A stretch of DNA of 64,000 bases from Amphirosellinia nigrospora (lineage: Eukaryota > Ascomycota > Sordariomycetes > Xylariales > Xylariaceae), in assembly GCA_004123355.1 (NCBI GenBank), contig SCHM01000003.1:6963058-7027057 (forward strand), read 5' to 3'. Each line of letters opens with the position of its first letter. Position 1 is the first letter of the stretch. Made by a program: the position numbers and the translations under genes. The notes beneath the pieces were generated by a model. It saw only the letters and a list, made by a program, of their open reading frames with translations, was not told the origin of the DNA and made no database searches. Positions 10,860 to 23,917 of this stretch are shown here, piece after piece.

Positions 10860-13800
10860 ATTAAGAGTTTTATTATAATCTTTATACTTTATCGAAAAAC
10901 AAAGCTATAAAATACGTACTAAAAGATTATTATTATGTTTATATTAATTACTATAATTTTTAATTCGTTAGAAAATTTTTTATTATAAGAATAGGACTTT
11001 ATAATGTTTATAATCTTAAAAGATCTTTAAGAGTATTTATAACTAAAAAAAACGCGATTTTTTAGTTTACGAAACTAAGCGTATTAAATATATTTAATTT
11101 TTTATATTTGCGAATATTGATAATTGTATTATAAATTTAATAGTAAACGGATAAACTTTATATATTAGTATTTAATAATATTATAATATTGTTTTAAAAT
11201 AATATATTTATTGAAATAAAGTTGTTAAGCTTTTTAAATAGATATAAAAATAGTAAATTCGAACTATAAGTTAATTTATATAAAAGCTTATTAAACTTTT
11301 AATAATATAATAATTTAAAAAAGTTTAGCGAAATAATAAGCTAAGTTTTTAAATATATTATAACGAATATAAGCGTTTATTAGTTTTATAGTAAAAAAAT
11401 TTATTAAAAACTTTGCTAAATAAACTAATAAATAATTAAATAAAGTTATTAAAGCAAATATTAAAAAATTAAATATTGCTAAATTGTTTAAGCTTATAGT
11501 TAATTTAAAAAAGCTTTATATAATATTAATTTATTTTAAGCTATATTATTAAAAGAAATTTATAGTAGTAAAATTTTAAATAATATTTTAAATTATTAAA
11601 CGATAATTATTAAGCTTTAATATAAAGCTTTTATATTAAATATAATATAAGTATTTATAAAAATCGTTAAAAGAAAGCTTTTGCTATTTATAAAACTAGT
11701 AAGCAAAAAAAATATAAAGATTATTTAGTTTATTTTAACGAAAATTAACTTAAGCGGACTTATTAAAAGCAAAAGGTATATTTTTAAATAGCCCGAAATT
11801 AATTAAATAGCTAATATAACGATTTTAAAAAGAATTTTTTAAGTATTTTTATAAAGCGCTTTAAAGTAAATATACGAACTAAAACTAAAGAAAAAAACCT
11901 TAATAATAGATTATATAGTTTATTATAAGAAATATTTAATTATAAGCTATTAGTTTTTTTTTTAAAGCTTTATTTTAAAAACTTTAAAACTAGTATTTAT
12001 TTTAAATTATTATTATTATATAAATAATTATTAAAAATAATATTAAAAGTAATAGAACGTTAAAAACTAGCGAAAAAAAAACGCGTTAATTTAATAATTA
12101 ATTTATAAGTTAATACGAAAATTAATTTATACGCCGTTAATAGTATATATTACGAACTTTTTATAATTAATAAAAAGCTTGCTAAGTTATATATATTATA
12201 TAATTACGCTATAATAAACTTTAAGTTTAATATATATATTTTTAATAAATAAGTTATTTTTTAAACTTTAAAAATATTAACTTAAAAATATATATAATTA
12301 GCAATAATACGATTAAAATATATAGTTAAAAAAATCGATATTAAAATATAAAAATTAAAAAATTATAGTTTATAAGCTTTATAATATAGCTTTTTGTTTT
12401 AATATAGCTATTAATTTTTTATTATAAGTTTTTAATTATAAAAGTATTTATTAAAAAAATAAACTTAATTTATTTTTTAAAATATTAATAAAAAAGCTTT
12501 TATATTTATTAACCCGAATATATAAATAATTTTATAAAATATTTTTTAGTATGTTAATAAAATATATTTTTATATTTAAAAAACTTTTTAAACTTTTATA
12601 TAAAGCGTTTTTAATTATAAGCTAATATATATAAGTAATATTAACGCTTAAAATATATAAGTTTTAAACTATTAAAATAATATTAATATATATTAAAAAA
12701 ATAATAATTATTTTTTAAAAAACAATAAAATTAAAACTATAAAGTATATTAATTATAATTTTATAAAAGCTTACTAAAAATAATATAAAAGCTTAATTTA
12801 AAGTTTTTAAAGCTAGTATTTAGCTAATAATTAATTTTTACAAATTTAATATTTAATATAAAAATAATTTATAAAAAATAATATTAATTATTAATAAATA
12901 TTTAAAATATATATAATTATATATTAATAATAAATATTAATATTATATAAGCAGTTTTTAAAAACTTATATATATATTTAGTTTTATTATAAAAATAATA
13001 TAATTATAATAAAATATAATAATAAGCTAATAAATATTATAAATAAAACTATTTAACTAGTAAAACTTATATAAAATATTTATAGTATTAAATTTGTGAT
13101 TTTTTATATATATTTAAAATTTTAATAAAAAATAAAAATTAAAGTTATTATTAAATAATAAATAAGCTTAATAAAAAATAAATATAAGCTTTTTGTTTTT
13201 TATAGCTTAAAATAGTTTATACTATAATATATTTATATAATTAACTTTTATTATATTAATAGCTAAAAAGTTTTTATAAAAAGTTCTATTTATATTTTAA
13301 TAATTTATAAAGCTATATAAGCTTTAAACAGACTTTAAATATTTTATATTAATAATATATAAATATATAGCTTTTATTATAATTATATTATAAAACGCAA
13401 AAAAAAAAAGCATAAAAGCTCGACTTTAAAGTTTAAATAAAATATTTAATAAAATATTAGTTTTTTAATATTTATTAAATTTAGTTATTATATAAAAATA
13501 AAGTAATTATTATAAAAAATATTATTTTTAACGAAAAAAGTTTTTTAGTAATAATAAAAATAAATTTAAAAAAATTTTTTAAAAATAAGCCGAAATTATA
13601 AAACTTATTAATTAAATTAATTATTAAAATATAGCTAAAATAATAACTAATTTTTTATAAATAAAAAAATAATAAACTAAAAAATTTATTATTAAAAAAT
13701 TTATTAAACTATTAAATTAAACTAAATAAAAAGCTAATTTAAGCAATAATAAGCTTATAAAAAACTTAAAAAATTATACGCCGAAAAATTATTTATATAT

Positions 13801-14479
13801 TAATTTAGAATTTTTTTTAGTATATTTATATTATTAAAATTATTAAAAGCTATATTATTTAGCTTAGCTATAATATAATTAAAACTTATTAATTTAAATA
13901 TAAATTATAATTAATTTAACTATTTATATTAAAATTAAAATAAGTTTATATTTTTAAATTAATTTATTAAACTATAAATATTTAATATAGTTTAATTATA
14001 TAGGTTATTTATTATAAATAAAAAAAATTATTAAAATATAAAAAGCTAAATTTTAAAAAGCTTTTTAAATATTATAATATTTAATTTAAATATTAAATAT
14101 AAAAAAAAATAATATTAATTTATAAAAAAATGTTTTATAAAAGTTATAATTTATTATTTATTTAATCGTAAATATTAAATATAATAAAAGCTTTAAATAA
14201 AACGAAAAAAAAATATTTTATAAAAGCTTATTATTTATTATTTATTTAATTATAAATATTAAATATTAATAAAAGCTTTAAATAAAATAAAAAAAAAATA
14301 TTTTTATAAAAGCTTATTATTTATTATTTATTTAATTAAGTATTAAATATTAATAAAAGCTTTAGGCGAAACAAAAAAAAAATGTTTTATAAAAACTTAC
14401 GAACTAAATAAAAAAGAATTTTTAAGCTAGCGATAAATTTTAAAGCTTATTTATAAAACTATTATTTTAAAAAAAGCGT

Positions 14480-15720
14480 ATATATTATTAAAATTTGCTT
14501 TTATTTAAAATAATATAAAAAGCTCGATTTATATTTATTAAAAAATTATTTTAAGCAAATAAAATATATTTATTTATAAAGCTATTAAAAAATAAAAACT
14601 TAAAAAAATACTTAAAAGCTTAATTTTAAATAAGCTAGTTTTTAATTATATATAAATATATATATAAATTTAATAAATATAAATATTATAATAAATATAA
14701 AGCCTAGCTAATAATATATAAAAATTAAAAACTAAATTATAATAAAAAAAATATTTATATAAATATTTTAGCAAAAAATCGTTTAAAACTTTAATAATAA
14801 TTACTGCTAAATTTAATTTTAAATTTAAATAATATAATATTATAAATATTTTTATTAATATAAACTTATTAAAAAAGTTTATATATATATACTTTTTAGC
14901 TTATAAAAAAAAATATTATATTAAATTATTATAAGCTTTTTATAGCTTATAAGAGTTTTTTTTATTATAGTAAAAAAAGCTTTCGAAATTATTAAACGAA
15001 ATTAGTTTTAAATTAATATTTTATAAACTTTACTATTTTTTAAAAAATAAAATATTTATTTTTATTTATATTAATAATATAATAATTATATATACTTTTA
15101 AAAGCTTTAAATTAATTAATATAATAATTATTATATTAAAATCTTAGTATAAATTAACTAAAAGCGAAAATTTATATAGTTTTTAAAAAAATAATTTAAA
15201 ATAAATAAAAATAATTACTATAATTATTTTAAGCTTTTTATAAAAAAATCGCTAAGCTTTAAAATATAAATATTATAATATATATTATTATTTAATAAAA
15301 ATAAATAAATTATTTTTATAAAAAAATAGCTTTATTTTTAAGCATATAATAATATTAATAAAAAATAGTTCGATTTTATATATAGCTATTATTATACGCT
15401 TAAATATAGCGTTTATTATTTTTAAACTATTACGTTTAATTATAACTTTTTTTTTAAATTATAAAGCTATAAATAAAATATTTTTATATTTATTATTTAT
15501 ATAATATTATATATATAATTTAATAATAAAAATAACTTTATAATAGCTAATAATATATTATTTATTAATAATATATTAATAAAAAAACTTTTAAGCTTAT
15601 ATTATAAAGCTTTTTAATAAAACTATAAGCTAAAAAACTAATAAATAAAATATAGTTATAACGTTTATTATAAAAGCTAAATTATTAGCGCTAGTTTAAG
15701 CTACTAAAAAAACTATATAT
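14480..15720 (+). pseudogene. copia pol remnant: reverse transcriptase and RNase H
   Basis: Conceptual plus-strand reading, through stops, recovers copia RT landmarks: a degraded DVxxAFL-type segment (14820-14880), a LYGLKQ-like segment (LLYSFYSL, 14920-14950), and FIYINNIII at 15066-15090. In the last, the catalytic YVDD has become YINN, Asp to Asn by G-to-A change. Further on lie a SILYIAIIIRLNIAF block near 15370-15420, resembling the family GxLxYL..TRPDI region, and an RNase H trace (TTEAELLAL-like) near 15660-15700. The copia order RT then RNase H, close to the 3' LTR, supports the class. Confidence 0.75.
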
Positions 15721-16205
15721 ATTAATAAGCTTATTATTAAGCTTATAACTTTATATTTATAATATATTTAAATTTAATATAATAATAATAAACTATAAAA
15801 CTAATTATTAAAAAATTAGCTTTTTTACGTATTAAATTATAATACGTTAATATTTATAACTATTAATTATATAAAAAGTTAAAAATAAAACTTTAATAAT
15901 AGTATATACGTTTATTAGCAAAATAATCGCTTAGTTTTATTAAAGCTTTATTTATTTAATAATAAATAATGTTTTTTAATAATTAAAGCTAGTTAAGCTA
16001 TTTATTAAGCTAGCAATATTAATAAACTAATTATTTACGTTAAAAAAAATCAAAACTAATTAATAAAGAAAATTAGCTGAATAAAACTAATTATATATTT
16101 TATTTTTTATTTATTAAATATTAAATTTAATTATAAGCGTTTATAATATAAGTAAAAAAATTAATTAATTTTTATTTAAAACTTTAAAGTTATTATATAT
16201 AATTT

Positions 16206-16281
16206 AAAAAAAAAAAAAAAAAAATGTTTAAAAAACCCGCGATTTTGTTATTAAATAGCCGGAATTTAATTTTAACCGGCT

Positions 16282-16331
<50 letters not shown>
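16206..16331. repeat. Poly-A / poly-T bounded island with small hairpin
   Basis: A run of 19 A (16206-16224) and a run of 48 T (16284-16331) bracket about 60 bases of distinctly higher GC. These bases include the inverted pair AGCCGG/CCGGCT around 16257-16281. It lies inside the copia internal region near the 3' end and does not look like copia coding sequence. The long poly-T yields a meaningless poly-Phe frame. Confidence 0.6.
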
Positions 16332-16334
<3 letters not shown>

Positions 16335-17641
16335 ACTCTAAAAAGCTTTAATAAAATATATACTATAGTATATAAAATAATAAACCAATATATAAGCTTA
16401 ACAAAAAGCGTATAATAAAATAATAATAATAATAATATATTCGATTAAAATATTATATAAAACATAAAAAACTTGCTTAATATTTTTAAAACTAATTATT
16501 ATTAAATAAATTATTAATTATTAAAATAAAAAATTATTTATAACTTTTTATAAACGTATTTAAAAATATAACGCTAATAGCGCGTTTTATTATTAATTAT
16601 TTTTATATAGTTATTATTAAAGCGATTTATAAAAACGTTTTTAACGTATTAAAAATATAAAGTTTTATAACGAACCGATAAATATTCTAGCTAAAAGCAA
16701 GAAATAATATAATAACGATTTATATTATTTTTATAACTATATAAGCGATAAGCCGGGCTAATAGTAGTAAAAAAAAGGCTATAATAATAATAATAATAAT
16801 AATAATAAACGAACGTTTTAATAAAGCTAAAATAAAAACTAGCGTTATTTAAATTATTTATTTAATTAAATTAATAAAATACTAAAGAGTTAATATTAAA
16901 CTAGCGATTTTAAAAATAATAATTATAATAGCAGCAGCTAAAGCTTAGCGAACTAATATGTAAAAAATAATAGTAATAAAGCTTTATAGGCATTATATGT
17001 TTAATATAACCTAGATCAGCCGGCTAAGGTAAACTAAAAACAGTAAAAGCAGCAAATAAAATATTTTTTTTGCTTAAAAACGAAAATAAAATAAAAATAA
17101 AAATAAGCTATTAAGCTATTTAATAATAAATTATATAAATATATAATAGTATTTATAAAAAAAAATAATATAATATAAGTTTTATTATATATTTAATTAA
17201 ATATATATTAATATTAAGTTTAATAATTATTAACGTTATATATATTATTAAAAATAATTTAAATATATATTAAAAGCTTATAATTATTTAATTAAACTAT
17301 ATATAAATTAGTATTAATTTCGGCTATTTTAAAAAGTACGTATATATAAATATATAACTATTTATTTATAAGTTTTAAAACTATAGTAATTAAAAAAAAA
17401 AAAAAAAAAAAAAAAGCAGCTAATACTTATATAAATAAATTAATTATTACTATTTATATAATTATTTATATTTATTAGTTATATAGTAATAATTAGTTTT
17501 ATAATATTTATATTAAATATAAGTTATAAATATTTATTATTATAGTACGTTAATAAACGATTATTTATTATATTTTATATAGATTATATTTATTAATTAA
17601 GACTTAAAAAAATAACTAAATTTACTTTTTTTAAAAAAATA

Positions 17642-17844
17642 TATTAAATTACGTATAACATAATAATTTATTTATATATTATTAAATAAATTACCCGGTT
17701 ACTTATTTAATATATATAATAGTACGCCAGGGTTTAATTAGTAGCTAGTGCTTTTATTAAGTATTTTATACTAGAAATGCCTTAATTAAGCTTGGCAGCA
17801 ATAAATAAATAGATTAATATACATATATATTACTAAATTTAACA
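17642..17844 (+). repeat. Right LTR of copia element
   Basis: Direct repeat of 10659-10859, ending TTTAACA just before the second GCAGC. It retains more G/C positions than the left copy. Confidence 0.85.
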
Positions 17845-19192
17845 GCAGCTTATTATTTAAAAAGCAACAACCTTACTTTTTTATTTTCTTTTATAACTAA
17901 CAAAACTAAAATAGCTATACCCGAAACGTTAAGACTTATAAATAAAAAAAGTTCCGCAAACTTTACGACAACTTTAATACACTTTAGCAAAAATTTAAGT
18001 TTAAAAAATTTATTATATTCTTTAATCGATAATAAATATTTAATTTATATAAATTACTTATTGCTACAAAATAACGCTTCGACGCTATAATCGAATAAGC
18101 TTATTATTTAGCCGATAAAAATATAAAAAAAATTATAGACTTAAAAATACTTAGCTTTAATTATAAGAATAAAGTATAAAAGCTAAAAAATATTTTAAAA
18201 CAAGCTAAAATAAAAACCAGTTTAACCCCTAATAATAGTACTTTAGCTAATACAAATATAGCCCTTAAAAATAGTTATATAACGTATAATTTTAACTAAA
18301 ACATGCTAGATCGCTTAATATATAAATTAACGGATATAATTACCGATCGCGATCGCTTGCAAAATTAGCTAAATAATTTTAACTAGCATATAATTAATTT
18401 AATTTTTTAACGTAGTATAACTTTCGGTTTTACCTGAACTAATTATATAAAAAGTAATACTTATAAAACTACTAAATTAATATATTTATTTTTTTAACAA
18501 CTTTAAAAAAAACGAAATTACGTTTAAAATTTAATACTATAAAATAAATAACCGCGTTATAAATAATATAGATTAATTCGCTAATAATATAGCCGTAATA
18601 GCTAATATTAAGTTTTACTTAAGTGGTATTATTATAACTAACTTTTAGCCGTACTTAGCTATTACTTACCCCTATATATTAATTATATCGACCTAACTAT
18701 TATAGCACTTATAAAACAGTTATATAAATATTAATTTTATAAATAAAACAAAAAAAAGCTACTAAAAATTAATAATGCCTAATAATTTAAACAAGTTTAG
18801 CACGTTTAAAATTAACTTATATAATTTGCTAACAAAATAAAACTATTTAAAAACTAATAAAAAAAAAATTTAAAAATAAACTTTCCGTATATTTAAATAA
18901 TAAAGTTATTTCGGAATATTTTAAGCTTAGTATAAATTTCGATATGTTTTCTAAATATTATACGCAAATAATATACTATTTATACTTAAAAATCTTAAAC
19001 GTAATATAAATCGTAAATATATATAACGCGTAAAACTTTACTAATAATAATAATAATAGTAATAAAAGTACTAGCTTTAAGCGCAATATTACTAATATAT
19101 ATAGTTATACTTTTAATGCCTTTATATTTTTAAACATAACGCGCGAACCTCGTTTAATACTTAATAAAATATATAAGCTTATTTTAAAAAAT

Positions 19193-19240
19193 AAATACTT
19201 TAATTATAAGCAGCTAGGCTATATTACTAAAAATATTTTT
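19193..19240 (+). pseudogene. gypsy gag CCHC zinc-knuckle remnant
   Basis: The reading YFNYKQLGYITKN aligns with the CxxCxxxGHxxxxC knuckle of gag. The Cys and His codons read Tyr (TGT/TGC to TAT/TAC, CAT to TAT), which is the change RIP produces. Confidence 0.65.
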
Positions 19241-20579
19241 TAAAAATAATAAATAGTTGCTAAACATAAAGTATGTATTATATTTATTATAGTATTATTC
19301 GGAATAAAAACGCCTTTAGCTAATAAAACTATTAAAAATAAATTAATAAACAAGTAAAAATTAACTTTAAAAAAATTAATTTTATTTAAAAAGTTTCTAA
19401 AAATAATAGTTAAAATAATATTTAAATAGCTTTTTGGAAAAAACCTTTTTATATTTTTTTCGATAAATAGTAATAAATTTTTATTAATTATTTATAATAT
19501 TTTTAAAAACATAGAAATAAACTTATATTTAAATATAAGTATATTTTTACTAAAAAATAATATAATACTTTAACTTATTTATTATCGACCAATTTAAACT
19601 AAAAAAATAGTTAAATATAATAATAATAGTAGTAACTAAAGTATTTATAAACTTTATTAATTATTTTACGAATCTACGGTTGTAGCTTTTGTTAAATCCT
19701 TGTATTTGTTTTTAATATATTTAATAATATTATACTAGGATAATTATAGTTCGAATAACACAATATTTTTTTTAATATAAAAAAGCATAGTTTGTTTTTT
19801 TATTAGATTTCTTATTTAACTTTAATAAAAATAACAACTATAATATAGCTATAAATAAAACAAACGTTTATTTACGCTATTTATTATATTAACGTAATAC
19901 CGACTAGAAAAACGCCGGCTTTAATAAAAATATAAAAAAAAAAATATTAATAAATAGTTACTTTAATATATAACAATAAAAAACCTCCGTACTAAAAAAA
20001 ATATAAATATTAAACGAAGTAATCCTATTGCTATAAATTTAGCTAAAATATAATATAGCTTAGATAAAAACCTTGCTTTACTTTTTTTTATAAAAAAAAA
20101 AAGATAAAAAGTAATAAATAATACTTATATAAAAAAACCTAATTATTTTTAGCGAATAAAAATTAAATATTAATAAACTTTATTAAATATAGTAAATAAT
20201 ATAAGTTAATATAAATAACGTTCGAGCGTAAAAATAATTAAAATTAATATTATTGCTTTTAAAATATAATCTAAAAAAATAAATCGGAAAAATAGGTATA
20301 ATTATTAGCGTTTATAAATAAATAAAGTAATTACGGAGCAAAAAACTAAAGATTTTTTAAACGAGAAGAATAAAGATTTTAAGCAAAAGTTTTAAAACTT
20401 ATACTTAAAAAATACTATAATTTTTTATATTTTTAATAAAGTAAACTTTAATATTTTACTTTTTATAAACTTTAAATAGACTATAAAATAGAATTTATAT
20501 AAAAAGTTATTTAATAATCTAGGATATAATTTTTTATATAAAATGTTTTTTAACGAATTAAAAGCTATAAAAAAGTATT

Positions 20580-22900
20580 TAATAAATAATTTTTATAAAA
20601 GCTTTATCGAACTTAGTAGCGCTTTTTATATGTTCTTAGTATTATTTATAGCTAAACTAAACAATAGTAGTTTAAAATTTTACGTTGATTATTAAAAATT
20701 AAACGAAATTTTATAAAAAAATTATTATTTTTTACTTTTAATTAAAAAACTTTATTATATATTGCTAAAACGAAAATTTTTATAAAAATTAACGTGCGCT
20801 AAATATTCTATTATATTTAAATAAGCGCTAGCAATAAAGATTTTATTACGTTTTATATAAGATATAAGGTTTATCGGTATAAAATACTATTTTTTAGCTT
20901 TATTAATAACTTTTTATTTTTTAGCGATATATTTAATATTTATTTAATTATTTTAATAATTTTTATAGTATTTACGTAAATAATATTTTAATTTATTTAA
21001 ATAATTTTAAAAAATATAAAATATACGTAAAAAAGTTTTTTAATAGCTAAAAAACGCCGGACTATAAGTAGATTTTAAAAAGTTTAAGTTTTACGTTATA
21101 AAAACCAAATTTTTTAGCTATATTATATATATAAAATATATAAATAAACCTTAAAAAGTATAAAAATATAATTAAGCGCTTTTAACTACTATTAAAATAT
21201 ATAATTTTTTTTAAGCTTTTATAATTTTTATTGTAAATTTGTTTACGAATATAATTATATTGCTACCTTATTAATAAGTTTATTAAGAAAAATAAACCGT
21301 TTTATTGGACGGTAAAGTGCGATAAGGCGTTTAAAAGGCTAAAAAAATGCTTAATTTTATTGCCGATTTTATAATACTATTTATAGCCTGCTAACTAAAG
21401 TAAAAACGAACGCTTTAAATAAAATAGCTATAAAAGTACTATTATAATTATATAATAATAGTAATAATATTTTATAAGCTATTACTTTAAAACCTTATAT
21501 AACGCCGAGCTAAATTATGGAATATTTAATAAAGAAATGCTCGCTGTTATTTTAGCGTTAAAAAAATAGCAGCTAAAACTAATTAAAAACCGCTAATTAA
21601 AACCGTTTTTAATTATTACCGACTATAAAGCTTTAAAATATTTTAGCAAAAAATAATACTTTAATTTATAATAAGCCGGATAAACTATATTATTTTCAGA
21701 ATATTATTTTTTTATTATTTACTGCTTAAAAAAAGAAAATATAATTGTTAATATATTATTATGTAAGTAAAAAAACTAAATATTTAAAAAAAAAAATAAA
21801 AAGTTTAACGCTATTTAACTTTTTTTAAACTTATATAAAATATAGTTGTGCTAGTTTAAATAATATAATTTTTAGCTATAATATTAGTATTATTGCCCTG
21901 CGAAAAGCTAGAAAAATTATTAAATTTTTAATTGATCGATTGTGCTTTAGTTGAGAACTGTAATAACCCCGGTATAAAAATTTATCGCTAAAAAGCTTAT
22001 ATTTATATAAGTAATAATTTTAACTTTTAAAATTTTAAAAATAATTTGATTATATATTAAAAAAACTAGTTATATTTAATTTTTTTTATTTTTATATTCG
22101 ATTAATTTAAAAAATATACGATAAAATATTAACGGTATATTTAAGAAAAAATAAAACGCGATAACTTATTAACGTAAAATATTAGTAGCTAAGCTTAGCA
22201 AAAAACTATAATAAATATATAGCTAATTATATAAAATATTACTTTATAAAAGTTTTTAGGGATAAAACGCTAAAAAAGCTAACTTTTTTATTAATATTAA
22301 ATAAAGTTTAAAGGTATTTAATAATTAATTTTAAATAAATACCTAAAAATAAATATAGTTATAATAACGCGCTTGTTATAATAAATAGATTAAGCAAGTA
22401 CGCATAAACTATGCTATATATAATAAAAGCTACTGTAGCTAATATATAATATATACTACGAAAGCCCGTTTTATATATTTAGCGTTTTAACTATATTTAT
22501 ATTTAATTAAAAGCTATAATTTATATTGTTTTTTATAAATAAGTTATATAAATTTAAAAATATATATATTTATATTTGCCGGGCATTATAAACCGTAAGC
22601 TAAGCTAAAATTATAAATAAATATCTAGATTAGCAGTTAAAGCTATATATAAATTATTATTAAAATAACTAGTTAAACCGTATACTAGCTATAAATTACG
22701 CGTAAACTACGCTACTTTATAAGTTAACGGGCATAATATTTTATAAAATAAAAATAGGTTTTTTATATTATTTTATTTCGATTAAAAGAATAAAATAGCA
22801 AAAAAAATATGTAACTTGTTATAATACGAAGCTAATTTGCGCGAAAACGCGTAATATAAAACGCGTTAAATCGCAAAATATGTAAAATTAGCTAAATAAT
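20580..22900 (+). pseudogene. gypsy pol remnant: RT, RNase H, integrase
   Basis: Plus-strand readings keep the gypsy order. LKFYVDY*KLNEI and LLLIKKL (20660-20755) match the LRFCVDYRxLN..YPLPLI block. IYVNNILIY near 20970 is the YLDDILIYS box with Asp turned to Asn. NKPFYWTVKCDKAFKRLKK (21290-21345) is the RT/RNase H connection, and NKEMLAVILALKK (21525-21565) the RNase H YDKEMLAIV block. Integrase-like traces follow to about 22.9 kb. Stops interrupt each segment. Confidence 0.75.
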
Positions 22901-23716
22901 ATTAGCGCACGCGTAAAATCGTATAATATAATAAGCGAATTAAGGCCGTAAAAACCTTAACTTCGGCGTAAAGGACTATGTTTTTATTTTAAAAAAAAAA
23001 TAATTTTAAAAAACTAATAAACTGTTTAATAAGCTGGATTATTTTATAATGTAGCAAAAGTTTAAAATTAAAAAATATAATGCTAGTAATAATATTTTTA
23101 CGTTAAAAATATTTTTATTTTAAAAAGTAACCGATAAATATTATATAAACCGTTTTAAAAAATATTTAAATAATTTATTGCTTAAATAAGCGGCAAAAAA
23201 CCTTAATAATAAAATAATAAAGCTTAAAAACAACGAAAAAAAATTCGTCGTTAAAAAATACGTATATCTAAAATCTATTACTATAAGCTATAATACTAGG
23301 TTATATAAAAAAAATAAAAAGTAAATAATAAGTAGTACTTAGCCGAAAACTTTAAAAATAGTATTAAAATACTATAAAAATACTATAAATCTAACCTAAA
23401 TATAGCAAGGCTGCTATTACGATTAAACGTATAAAAAAAGCCGCTATAAATAATAAATTTAACCTATTATACGAAATAATAATAAACTAGTTATGCAAGG
23501 TTTAAAGAAAAAAAAGCGCAAGCAAGTTTAATAAAAATAATTATACTAAAAACTTATAACAATTAAATATAAAAAACTAGTTCGATAATTTAATAAAATA
23601 AAGGCCTTACAATTAATTAATTAATAAAAACTTAAAGTAATTTTTTTTTTATTAGAAAATATTTAGTTTAAGTATAGCAGGTATTTCGAAACGAGCTATT
23701 TTTTTTTAAAGGGGGG

Positions 23717-23917
23717 TAGTTATAGGTAGTGGCTAGCCAAGTAGCTGGTGCCATAGCCCGCAATTTCTATAGCTGTGGCCCTTGCGGGGCCACACTACAG
23801 TATTTAGCTCGGAACCTGCTACGCAGGTTCCTTACATATACACTCCTTCTTTACTTATAGATTTAGTACAATAAACATATTTTAGAGCCACGCCTTCTAT
23901 TTTATATAAAGTGCAAC
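23717..23917 (+). repeat. Right LTR of gypsy element
   Basis: Direct repeat of 9948-10150, preceded by a purine tract and followed by aagtt. Confidence 0.8.

Larger units (their letters stand above)
10659..17844 (+). mobile_element. RIP-mutated Ty1/copia LTR retrotransposon nested in the gypsy element
   Basis: Direct LTRs at 10659-10859 and 17642-17844 are flanked by the perfect 5-bp target duplication GCAGC (10654-10658 and 17845-17849). The gypsy gag reading continues on both sides of the insertion. The canonical TG...CA ends are partly turned into TA: both copies start TA, the left copy ends TA, and the right copy keeps CA. This is what C-to-T mutation on either strand would do. The internal region decodes on plus as copia pol, with RT and RNase H near the right LTR. 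All frames are riddled with stops; composition is about the most AT-rich of the window. Confidence 0.88.
9948..23917 (+). mobile_element. RIP-mutated Ty3/gypsy LTR retrotransposon, interrupted by a copia element
   Basis: Two direct LTRs of about 200 bp (9948-10150 and 23717-23917) bound the element. A polypurine tract AAAGGGGGG sits immediately before the right LTR. The 5 bases aagtt occur before the left LTR and after the right one, a plausible target-site duplication. Without the nested 7.2-kb insertion the element is about 6.8 kb, normal for the group. Plus-strand remnants follow the gypsy order: gag (10.5-10.65 and 17.85-19.2 kb), a CCHC knuckle, reverse transcriptase, RNase H and integrase. 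Every frame is full of stops, and C/G sites are depleted in the manner of RIP. No intact ORF remains. Confidence 0.85.

Noticed and set aside
16224-16415. 63-codon frame with a long poly-Phe run
   Set aside because: It is produced by the 48-T run inside a RIP-mutated copia element; no protein is expected.
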